Of a DNA stretch of 14,883 bases, positions 6,740-14,583 are shown in pieces. The position numbers and the translations under genes were made by a program. The notes beneath the pieces are model-generated. The model was given only the letters and a program-made list of their open reading frames with translations. It did no database searches and was not told the DNA's origin. The stretch's first letter is position 1. Each line of letters begins with the position of its first letter. Source of the DNA: Chloroflexota bacterium (GTDB taxonomy: Bacteria; Chloroflexota; Ktedonobacteria; Ktedonobacterales; Ktedonobacteraceae); the NCBI GenBank assembly GCA_005881995.1, contig VBHV01000112.1, positions 1 through 14,883 on the forward strand, read 5' to 3'.

Positions 6740-9574
6740 ATGGTACGTAGCAGCAAGGAATTACTCGGCAAGGTGCTGGGAAGTTGTACACTTGAGCAAC
6801 TGCTTGGACAGGGGGGGATGGGAGCAGTCTATCTTGCACGACAGAAACGCCCTTCACGTTATGTTGCAGTGAAAGTGCTGTTGCCGGATATAGTGATGAA
6901 CAGCCAGATGCAAGCGCAGTATCTGGCTCGTTTCCAACGTGAGGCCGATATTGTCGCACGACTGGAACATGTCAATATCGTGCCGATCTACGAGTATGGC
7001 GAACAAGATGGGCTGGCTTACCTGGTGATGCCTTATCTTCAAGGAGGAAGTCTTTACGATGTCTTAGTGCAGCGTAGTCGGCTTCCGCTTGATGAGACGA
7101 TTCGGTATTTGAGTTCAGCAGCAGCAGGCCTGGATTATGCACACATGCACGGCATCATTCACCGTGATCTCAAACCGGCCAACTTTCTCTTGCATGGCGA
7201 TGGAAGGCTGCTTTTATCTGATTTTGGCATTGCCCGCATTCTGCAAGATGAGATGAGCGCAACAGCCGGAGGATCGCTTACCGTAGCGGGGACAGTACTT
7301 GGCACTCCGCACTATATGGCGCCAGAGATGCTGCGCGGAGAGCAGGTTGATCATCGTGTTGACCTCTACGCGCTGGGCATTATCGCCTACCAGTTGCTCA
7401 GCGGGCAACTTCCTTTTCAGGGAGAAACCCCTTATGCAATCATTGCCGGTCATATGCAAGGACAGCCCCCTTTACTGCACCAGATCAACCCGGCCATCCC
7501 TCCGCCAGTGGGTAGTGCAGTGCAACAGGCTCTTGCTAAGAACCGTGAGGATCGCTTCCCTTCTGGGCAGGCGATGGTACAGGCTTTATCTGCCGCCACC
7601 CCCATCGCTGTCAGTACAGCTGGAATGGATGCAAATAATGCTCCTACTCTTCTTCCATCCAATCCGCAACTGATGGCGGTACTGCCTGGCTCGCCCTTTA
7701 GCCAGGCAGGAACACCTCTTCCAGAGGAAAGAAAGCTGGTAAGTATTCTCTTCGCCGATGTGACGGAGGCCGCCACATTTGAGGAAGCACTTGACCCAGA
7801 GGATATCCGCGCGCTGATGGAACGCTACTACGCGCATGTTCAGCGTGTGATCTCTGATCATGGTGGTATATTTGAAAAGTTTGCCGGAGATGCAATTCTG
7901 GCCGTCTTTGGCTTGCCTCGAACCCATGGCGATGATGCTGAACGTGCCGCGGCTGCGGCATTGGCATTACGTGAAGCGATGACGAGCGATCAGGCTTTTA
8001 GTGAGTGTTTGCAGCTACAGATAGGCATCAACACGGGCGAGATAGTTGCCACCAATAATCCTTCCAGAGGAAAATATGATGTGAAGGGTGAGGTCGTTAC
8101 CGTTGCAAGGCGGCTGCAACAGGTAGCCAATGCAAATGAGATTCTTGCAGGTGAACGGACCGCTCAGGCGGCTCGCACCGCTTTCGTGTTTGGTGAAGAG
8201 CGGCGGGCCGAGGTGAAGGGGAGGAAGAAGCCTTTACGAGCTTTTCCCCTCACAGGGGTACGCCAACTTCGCCAGATCGATCGACCATCCCTGGTCGGCA
8301 GAAAGCAAGACCTGCTTCAGCTTGAGCTGCTGAAGTCTCGGACCCTGGAGGAGCGACGACCCCAACTGGTATCAATCGTTGCACCGGCAGGCACTGGCAA
8401 ATCACGATTGCTGGAGGAGTTTCTCTCGCGGCTCGATCCGCTAGATGGTTTCCAACATGCCACCGCTCGCTGCTTACCCTACGGTCAGAACCTCACCTAT
8501 TCGCCGCTACGGGGCCTACTGACTGAACTGTTCGGTAGCAAGGTTGGCAAGTCACAGGTTATCGATGTTTTTGTGCGTGGAGGAAATACGCCTGAGAATG
8601 CCTCACGTCTGGCTGAGCGTGTGCTAACTACGTTGAGCGTAGAGGAAGAGGAGAACAGCGACCGGGAAAATATCTTCTTCGTCTGGCGGCTTCTGATTGA
8701 ATTGCTTGCCTACCAGGCTCCGCGCATTGTTATCTTTGAAGACTTGCATTACGCCAGTGATAGCCTGCTCGATCTCGTCGAACAGCTCTTGCACCCACGC
8801 ACTCAAGCCCCACTCCTGGTCATCGTCCTCAGTCGCCCTGAGTTGTTGGAGCGTCGTCCTACCTGGGGGGGTGGTCGTCAGAACTTCATCATGCTCACTC
8901 TGGAACCGCTTTCTCAGATCCAGACACAGGAGCTCGTGGGACGATTGATGACAGAACTAACTCCTGAAATACGTAAGCGCATTGCCGAGCGTTCGGGTGG
9001 CAATCCCTTCTTCGCCATTGAGCTGATGCACGTTATAGCCGAACAGGGTACTGGCAAAGGAAATGATGCTGAAGTGGATATCCTTCCAGACACTGTGCAT
9101 GCTGCTATTCTGGCACATCTTGACCGTCTTTCACTTCAACAACGCAAAATTGCGCAGATCGCCTCAGTTGTAGGGCCCACATTCCGTTCAACAACCCTTC
9201 ATTCTGTACTAAGCGATCTACAACCGGATGACATGGACGCCGCACTTGATGCACTCTTCATGTCTAACCTCATTGTACCTGCTGAAGAGGAGAGCTATAC
9301 CTTCCGCCATGCCATCATCCGCGATGTGGCCTATGGTACCCTTTCCCGTGCAGAGCGTATTCAGCTACACGGAAAGATCGTTAGCAGCCTGCAACCCTTT
9401 GCAGCAGAACATGCAGACGAGTACATGGAACTGCTTGCCTATCATTATCGTGAAGCGGTACAGCTTGCACGACAGTCAGTTGTACCGCTTGAACTTCCCT
9501 CCGAATTGACTCACGCTTTGAATTCCTGGCGGCGACGTGGGCGTGGAAGCTGGCTGGACTTGAACTTCCCCTAG
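6740..9574 (+). CDS. Ser/Thr protein kinase - cyclase-like - AAA ATPase fusion
   Basis: ATG 6740 is preferred over the in-frame GTG 6737 because AAGGAG lies six nt upstream. The product has 944 residues. Kinase (about 15-285): glycine loop GQGGMGAVY (23-31), K45, HRDLKPAN (141-148), DFG (161-163), APE (194-196); all catalytic residues are present. Class III cyclase-like domain (about 331-515): metal-binding Asp in FADV (D340) and KFAGDA (D384), with K380. The motif usually GDxVNxAAR reads GEVVTVARR, so the transition-state Asn is Thr454, while R458 remains. AAA domain (about 523-800): Walker A APAGTGKS (548-555), Walker B IVIFEDLHYASD (E667, D668), and GGNPFF at about 754. Relatives end in a long TPR array, but this one stops soon after AYHYREAVQLARQS with an Arg-rich tail. 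The other frame from about 9520 (FLAATWAWKLAG) may preserve a little more, suggesting a C-terminal frameshift. Probable role: cytoplasmic phospho-signalling hub; cyclase activity is doubtful. Confidence 0.9.
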   Translation: MVRSSKELLGKVLGSCTLEQLLGQGGMGAVYLARQKRPSRYVAVKVLLPDIVMNSQMQAQYLARFQREADIVARLEHVNIVPIYEYGEQDGLAYLVMPYLQGGSLYDVLVQRSRLPLDETIRYLSSAAAGLDYAHMHGIIHRDLKPANFLLHGDGRLLLSDFGIARILQDEMSATAGGSLTVAGTVLGTPHYMAPEMLRGEQVDHRVDLYALGIIAYQLLSGQLPFQGETPYAIIAGHMQGQPPLLHQINPAIPPPVGSAVQQALAKNREDRFPSGQAMVQALSAATPIAVSTAGMDANNAPTLLPSNPQLMAVLPGSPFSQAGTPLPEERKLVSILFADVTEAATFEEALDPEDIRALMERYYAHVQRVISDHGGIFEKFAGDAILAVFGLPRTHGDDAERAAAAALALREAMTSDQAFSECLQLQIGINTGEIVATNNPSRGKYDVKGEVVTVARRLQQVANANEILAGERTAQAARTAFVFGEERRAEVKGRKKPLRAFPLTGVRQLRQIDRPSLVGRKQDLLQLELLKSRTLEERRPQLVSIVAPAGTGKSRLLEEFLSRLDPLDGFQHATARCLPYGQNLTYSPLRGLLTELFGSKVGKSQVIDVFVRGGNTPENASRLAERVLTTLSVEEEENSDRENIFFVWRLLIELLAYQAPRIVIFEDLHYASDSLLDLVEQLLHPRTQAPLLVIVLSRPELLERRPTWGGGRQNFIMLTLEPLSQIQTQELVGRLMTELTPEIRKRIAERSGGNPFFAIELMHVIAEQGTGKGNDAEVDILPDTVHAAILAHLDRLSLQQRKIAQIASVVGPTFRSTTLHSVLSDLQPDDMDAALDALFMSNLIVPAEEESYTFRHAIIRDVAYGTLSRAERIQLHGKIVSSLQPFAAEHADEYMELLAYHYREAVQLARQSVVPLELPSELTHALNSWRRRGRGSWLDLNFP

Positions 9575-9611
9575 ATTCTGACTTTCAAAGCCTGAATCTA
9601 GTTGCGTTTTT
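9571..9611 (+). terminator. Hairpin plus T-tract overlapping the kinase stop codon
   Basis: CTAGATTC (9571-9578) and GAATCTAG (9594-9601) are perfect 8-bp arms with a 15-nt loop, followed five bases later by T5 (9607-9611). The left arm contains the TAG stop. It is AT-rich, but its position between two transcription units suits a rho-independent terminator. Confidence 0.4.
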
Positions 9612-9631
9612 CTTGTTCCAGGTGATATGAT
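9602..9631 (+). promoter_or_regulatory. Candidate promoter of the response-regulator operon
   Basis: TTGCGT (9602-9607) and TATGAT (9626-9631, 5 of 6 matches) are separated by 18 nt. Initiation near 9638 would give a leader of about 74 nt before the regulator gene. The -35 is only a 3 of 6 match and overlaps the T-tract of the upstream hairpin. Confidence 0.3.
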
Positions 9632-9711
9632 AGGCTCAGCTACAACTGAATAGCTTATTGCCACTAAAGTTATCGTATTTCGGCCCCGTTGATAAGTTTG
9701 TCTGAAAGTAA

Positions 9712-10464
9712 ATGAGCAAAATGGAGACAGAAGTACCTATACATCAACCTGTATCTGTTTCTACCGCTTCTCTGCTGATCGTAGATGACAACAGCATGAA
9801 TCGCATCATGCTCTCGCGTTATACGATGAGGCTTGGCTATCAGTCCACGCTGGTTGAAAATGGGCGGCAGGCCCTGGAAAAACTCCAGAATGAGTCATTT
9901 GACCTCGTCTTGCTGGATGTACAGATGCCTGAAATGGACGGCTACCAGGTGCTGGAGCAGATGAAAACTCATCCTTACCTACGTGAGATACCGGTGATTA
10001 TGATTTCCGCCGTCGATGAACTGGAGAGCACGGTCAGATGTATCGAGCTGGGAGCTCAGGATTACCTGCCCAAGCCCTTCAACCCTGTGCTGCTTCGGGC
10101 TAGGCTCACCGCTTGCCTGGAAAGAAAACGGCTGCGCGACCAGGAAATCGACTACTTACGCCAGGTCGGGCAAGTGACGGCAGCGGCAGCGGCCATCAAG
10201 AACAATACCTTTCAAACGGAGAGCCTGGATGAAGTGGCCAGTCGTTCTGATGAACTGGGGCAGCTTGCCCAGGTCTTTCAGGAGATGGCACTCCAGGTCT
10301 ACGCCCGCGAACAGCGCCTGCAACAACAGGTGCAGCAATTACGCATCGAGATTGACCAGGCCAGGAAGGCCCGGGAGGTCGCCGACATTACCGACAGTGA
10401 ATACTTTCAGCAGTTGCTTGGCAAAGCAGATGAACTACGTAACAGAGTAAAGACCGGAGAGTAA
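9712..10464 (+). CDS. Response regulator with HAMP-like/coiled-coil C-terminus
   Basis: 250 residues. The REC domain (about 20-140) has D25/D26, phospho-acceptor D69 in LLDVQMPEMDG, S99 and K121 in LPKPF, so it should be phosphorylatable. After it, instead of a DNA-binding domain, comes a segment (about 149-205) reading VTAAAAAI...LDEVASRSDELGQLAQVFQEM. It resembles a soluble HAMP unit with its DELGxLxxxFxxM second helix. A Gln-rich coiled coil follows (QQQVQQLRIEIDQ), then a tail with ITDSEYFQQL. The output is therefore probably protein-protein interaction. The gene is 62 nt upstream of the hybrid kinase and 137 nt downstream of the STPK gene. The ATG at 9712 has only a weak purine tract before it (GAAAG); the ATG at 9721 is an alternative. 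The cognate partner is presumably the next gene, by inference from adjacency. Confidence 0.88.
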   Translation: MSKMETEVPIHQPVSVSTASLLIVDDNSMNRIMLSRYTMRLGYQSTLVENGRQALEKLQNESFDLVLLDVQMPEMDGYQVLEQMKTHPYLREIPVIMISAVDELESTVRCIELGAQDYLPKPFNPVLLRARLTACLERKRLRDQEIDYLRQVGQVTAAAAAIKNNTFQTESLDEVASRSDELGQLAQVFQEMALQVYAREQRLQQQVQQLRIEIDQARKAREVADITDSEYFQQLLGKADELRNRVKTGE

Positions 10465-10526
10465 AACGAATACAATACGGAGAGCACGCTAAAGGGCTGT
10501 ACAGTGAGGCGTGAAAGAAAAGCAAG

Positions 10527-13500
10527 ATGCACTGGCAATTTACTCCATATGAGATTCCTTACGCTATTGCCGCAGCTGTATCGCTCTGGCTTCTGAACGT
10601 TGCCTGGTGGCGTCGCTTTATAGCCGGTACAGCAGCATTCGGCTTTCTTATGTTTGCGGTAGCTGAATGGTCGGTGGGGCAAATACTGGCCCTGGGAAGT
10701 GCTGGTTTTCCCATCGTCATCCTCTGGAACAACATTACGTTGCTAGGCATCGTGATTGTGCCAGCCGCCTTGTTTGCCTTTTCGCTCCAATATACTGGCC
10801 GTACTCAATGGTTGTCATTTTCCTCGATAGTACTCCTGGCTATTGAGCCGTTCGTTACGCTACTGCTCATCTGGACGAACACCAAATTCGGTCTGAGCGT
10901 GAGCAGCACCATATTGAACAAAAGTACCTCGTTTTCAGCACAGACTACCACTTATGGCTCCTGGTTCTGGATCAATACCGTCTATTCCTATCTGTTAGCC
11001 TTGCTCGCTACCCTCCTCCTTGGTTGGTTTATCCTGGTACGGTTACGTTTAGCATCCTTGTATCGTGGACAAGTTGTTGCTTTGTTAATCGCCATATTAG
11101 TCCCGTGGGTAGGGGGTGCAGTAGCAGCCTTTGGTTGGAGTCCATTTCGTACCCTGGATTTGACTCCTCTGGCGCTTACGATTACTGGTCTCGCGTTGTC
11201 CTGGGCCCTCTTCCACTATCGGATAGACGAGCTAGTGCCGGTGGCGCGCAACATCGTAGTGGAAAACATGAGTGACGCTGTGATTGTGATGGATACGCAT
11301 CACCGGATTACAGACCTCAATCCGGCAGCGGAGCTTCTCATTGGTCGCAAACTTTTAGAAGTGAAAGGGCAATCCAGTCTCCAGGCAGCCTCGGCTTTTT
11401 TCGACCAGATCCAACGCTTTTACAATCTCACAACAGCCCATGAAGAACTCGCTCTCACGCTAGAAGGAACCCCTCACTACTTCGATCTGCGCATCTCGCT
11501 CCTTCCAGACCGGCACGGTTCTCCTACCGGTCGTCTGGTTGTTCTACGGGACGTCACTGAGCGGAAGCTGGCAATGCAAGCCATGGACCAGGCAAGAGCC
11601 GCTGCGGAGTCGGCCAACGAGGCTAAAAGTGCTTTCCTGGCCATGATGAGCCACGAGATCCGTACTCCCATGAACGCTATTATAGGGATGACCAGCTTGC
11701 TACTCGATACGAACTTGACTCCAGAGCAGCTTGATTATGCCGAAACAGTTCGCTCAAGTAGCGAAGCCTTGCTGACCATCATCAATGACATTCTGGACTT
11801 CTCAAAAATTGAAGCTGGCAAACTAGAACTTGAACATCAGCCCTTCGACCTGCGTGAGTGCATGGAAACGGCCCTGGATTTTGTGGTAGCCAGGGCTACC
11901 GAGAAAGGTCTGGATCTGGCTTACCTGCTGGATGAGCTGGTTCCTCCTGCTATCTATGGGGATGTAACCCGCTTACGCCAGATACTCGTCAATTTACTCT
12001 CAAATGCCGTCAAGTTTACGGAAAAGGGCGAAATCGTGCTCTCTGTTACAGCCAGGCGCAAGGATGAAGAAGGGAAGTCGGACGGACATACTCGCAGCGG
12101 ATTGCCTGTCTATGAGCTCTGTTTCTCAATCAGAGACACAGGTATCGGTATTTCAGAAGAAGGGAAGGCACGCTTATTTCAATCGTTCAGCCAGGTGGAT
12201 GCCTCGACAACCAGGCGCTATGGCGGAACAGGCCTTGGGCTGACGATTAGTAAGCGGCTGGCCGAACTGATGGGGGGAACTATGTGGGTTGAAAGCGAGC
12301 CAGGAGTTGGTTCGACCTTTTATTTCACTATTCTAGTCCAGGAAGCCTCTACTCCCTCGCGTCCTTACCTGGATTCTAGTCAACCCTACCTCACTGGAAA
12401 ACGCGTATTGATTGTGGATGATAACGCAACTAACCGTTCCATCCTCTCTCTACAGACGCAATCCTGGGGCATGCTCCCTTATGCCTGTGCTTCTGGCCAG
12501 GAGGCCCTTGCTCAGGTAGAGGCAGGTGTGTCTTTCGATGTTGCTATTCTGGATATGCAGATGCCAGACATGGATGGGCTGATGCTCGCTGAGCAGCTAC
12601 ACAGTTTACAGAGCACGCAGCATCTTCCTCTCATTATGCTAACTTCCCTGGGACGGTACGACGTTGATACGCACAATATACAGTTCGCGGCCTTTTTGCA
12701 TAAGCCACTCAAACCTTCACAGTTATATAATGCGCTACTTCCTCTTTTCGCCGGGCAAAAACACGTTCGATCTATACTTTCTCCAGCAGAGGCAAGAGAA
12801 AAAGAGTTTGATGCAGAACTGGGCCTACGACTGCCGTTGCGCATTCTGTTGGCGGAAGACAACACAGTTAACCAGAGATTGGCAGTGCGCCTCTTAGCGC
12901 GCATGGGATATCGAGCCGACCTCGCCGGTAACGGCCTGGAGGTTCTGGAGGCATTGCAGAGGCAGAGCTACGATCTGATTTTCATGGATGTACAGATGCC
13001 TGAAATGGATGGGCTGGAAGCGACGCGAGTAATTCATAAGGATCTGGCCGCCAGGCAGCGACCGCACATTATAGCCATGACAGCCAATGCCATGCAGGGA
13101 GACCGCGAGGAGTGCCTGGCTGCTGGCATGGATGATTACCTTACCAAGCCTATCCAGGTTAAAGCATTACATGAGGCCTTGGAGCGGGCCGGGCTCGAAG
13201 CCAAACGGCGCACTGCTTCTCAACCGCTGCTTGAAAACCCATCCAGGGAAGCGATGCCAGTTCCTCACGATGGAAAGCGACAGGCAGAAGCTCCACCAGC
13301 CCTTGATCCAGCAGTACTGGCCGAATTGCGCCAGTTCCAGGCAGAAGGCGAACTGGATATCGTTCAGGAGCTAGCAGAGGCGTTCCAGTTCGAGACCCCT
13401 CCCTTGTTAGAAGCCTTGCACGTAGCCGCGCGCGAGCAACAAGCCGAGGCGCTCAGACGAGCGGCTCACAATCTCAAAGGCAGCAGTTACAATTTAGGAG

Positions 13501-13655
13501 CCCGTACCATGGCTACCCTCAGTTCCGAACTGGAGTCGCTGGGCAAGCAAGGAACGGTTGAAGGAGCAGCTGAATTGGTGACACAACTGGAGCAAGAATA
13601 TCAGCGCGTTTGCCAGGCCCTTGCATCCGAAGGAGCAGAGGCCGAGGTCATATAA
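10527..13655 (+). CDS. 7TM hybrid histidine kinase with two REC domains and Hpt
   Basis: 1042 residues. The N-terminus has seven hydrophobic segments (about 10-27, 33-55, 62-85, 95-117, 148-172, 184-203, 212-231), like the histidine-kinase 7TM sensor region. Then come a PAS domain (about 241-350; VVENMSDAVIVMD), a linker helix, and HisKA with MSHEIRTPMNAIIGM (H376). HATPase has its N box around N489/N493 (LVNLLSNAVKFT), DTGIGI (from D537) and GGTGLGL (from G566). REC1 has D631/D632, D676, T706 and K726; REC2 has E777/D778, D821, T852 and K874. The Hpt domain has AHNLKGSS (H981). Every phosphotransfer residue is present, giving a full internal relay His-Asp-(Asp)-His, with the Hpt able to pass phosphate to the separate REC protein encoded upstream. 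The stop is 18 nt before the MinD-like gene. The ligand is unknown. The start has only a weak ribosome site. Confidence 0.95.
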   Translation: MHWQFTPYEIPYAIAAAVSLWLLNVAWWRRFIAGTAAFGFLMFAVAEWSVGQILALGSAGFPIVILWNNITLLGIVIVPAALFAFSLQYTGRTQWLSFSSIVLLAIEPFVTLLLIWTNTKFGLSVSSTILNKSTSFSAQTTTYGSWFWINTVYSYLLALLATLLLGWFILVRLRLASLYRGQVVALLIAILVPWVGGAVAAFGWSPFRTLDLTPLALTITGLALSWALFHYRIDELVPVARNIVVENMSDAVIVMDTHHRITDLNPAAELLIGRKLLEVKGQSSLQAASAFFDQIQRFYNLTTAHEELALTLEGTPHYFDLRISLLPDRHGSPTGRLVVLRDVTERKLAMQAMDQARAAAESANEAKSAFLAMMSHEIRTPMNAIIGMTSLLLDTNLTPEQLDYAETVRSSSEALLTIINDILDFSKIEAGKLELEHQPFDLRECMETALDFVVARATEKGLDLAYLLDELVPPAIYGDVTRLRQILVNLLSNAVKFTEKGEIVLSVTARRKDEEGKSDGHTRSGLPVYELCFSIRDTGIGISEEGKARLFQSFSQVDASTTRRYGGTGLGLTISKRLAELMGGTMWVESEPGVGSTFYFTILVQEASTPSRPYLDSSQPYLTGKRVLIVDDNATNRSILSLQTQSWGMLPYACASGQEALAQVEAGVSFDVAILDMQMPDMDGLMLAEQLHSLQSTQHLPLIMLTSLGRYDVDTHNIQFAAFLHKPLKPSQLYNALLPLFAGQKHVRSILSPAEAREKEFDAELGLRLPLRILLAEDNTVNQRLAVRLLARMGYRADLAGNGLEVLEALQRQSYDLIFMDVQMPEMDGLEATRVIHKDLAARQRPHIIAMTANAMQGDREECLAAGMDDYLTKPIQVKALHEALERAGLEAKRRTASQPLLENPSREAMPVPHDGKRQAEAPPALDPAVLAELRQFQAEGELDIVQELAEAFQFETPPLLEALHVAAREQQAEALRRAAHNLKGSSYNLGARTMATLSSELESLGKQGTVEGAAELVTQLEQEYQRVCQALASEGAEAEVI

Positions 13656-13673
13656 AGAAGGAAAATTTTAACT

Positions 13674-14441
13674 ATGTCTACCATCGTTTCAATTCACTCC
13701 TACCGGGGTGGCACCGGCAAATCCAATTTGACGGCCAATCTGGCAAGTAGTATCGTCCAACAGGGTAAACGGGTCGCTGTTGTCGATACCGATCTTCAAT
13801 CTCCCGGCCTTCATGTCCTCTTCGGGATGAGCCAGCAGCAGGAGGGTCTGACGCTCAACGACTACCTATATGGACGTTGTAGCATTGAGCAGGCAGTCCG
13901 TGATGTCACCAGTAAGTCAGGTTCCGACGAGACGACGCAGGGAGTACTCTTCCTGCTTCCTGCCAGCATCAAGGCTGGAGAGATTACACGCATGCTACGC
14001 GAGGGCTACGAGGTAAACTTGCTTACCGATGGCTTTCGCACGCTAATGAAGACGCTACGCCTCGATTACCTTTTCATTGATACCCATCCCGGCTTGAATG
14101 AAGAAACCCTGCTCTCTCTCCTCATTTCCGATATCCTGGTGCTGATCCTGCGCCCCGACCAGCAAGATTTTCAGGGAACCTCCGTCACAGTGGAGGTGGC
14201 ACGCAAGCTTCAAATGAAAAAAATACTGCTCGTGATCAACAAGGTCCTCCCCAAGTTGGATTTTGTGAGTTTGAAGCAGCAGGTTGAGCAGGCCTATGAT
14301 GCACCGGTCGCTGGAATACTGCCGGTATCGGAGGAAATGATTGAACTGGGAAGTGCAAATATCTTCACTCTGGTATACCCTGAGCATCCTTACACTCGAG
14401 GAGTGCGCGATATAGCAGCACAGATACTAAGTGCAGCTTGA
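13674..14441 (+). CDS. MinD/ParA-like P-loop ATPase
   Basis: 255 residues. The deviant Walker A is RGGTGKS (residues 11-17), where the signature lysine of KGGxGK is Arg11. The Walker A'-like VVDTDLQSPGLH segment has D38 and D40, and Walker B is DYLFIDTHPGL (D136). LVINKV, with the guanine/adenine-side NK, follows. The length fits MinD-type ATPases rather than longer plasmid ParA. AAGGA lies 11 nt before the ATG, and the gene begins 18 nt after the hybrid kinase, so the two are almost surely co-transcribed. No obvious MinD amphipathic membrane-targeting helix is seen at the C-terminus, and there is no ParB or MinE partner in the window. A role in positioning or scaffolding of the sensor complex is an inference from context and from the family's usual work. 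Confidence 0.9.
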   Translation: MSTIVSIHSYRGGTGKSNLTANLASSIVQQGKRVAVVDTDLQSPGLHVLFGMSQQQEGLTLNDYLYGRCSIEQAVRDVTSKSGSDETTQGVLFLLPASIKAGEITRMLREGYEVNLLTDGFRTLMKTLRLDYLFIDTHPGLNEETLLSLLISDILVLILRPDQQDFQGTSVTVEVARKLQMKKILLVINKVLPKLDFVSLKQQVEQAYDAPVAGILPVSEEMIELGSANIFTLVYPEHPYTRGVRDIAAQILSAA

Positions 14442-14583
14442 GATACATCTGATCAGCGCGGCTGCATTCTAATCCCCCCATCCAACCGTTTCTAACTACT
14501 TCACGGCTGACCTGGCGGTGTTAAAAGAGTTGTTCCAGTAACTAGCTGAGCTTTTTGTTCTGACGCTTCCTGTGCCTTTTCAG

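Noticed and set aside
9916..13010. Near-identical bases encoding DVQMPEMDG at 9916 and 12987
   Set aside because: This is the conserved phospho-acceptor motif of two REC domains, not a DNA repeat with its own function.
14442..14583. Possible terminator near the TAGCTGAGCTTTTT stretch
   Set aside because: The stem is at most three or four pairs, so the T-run alone does not support a terminator.
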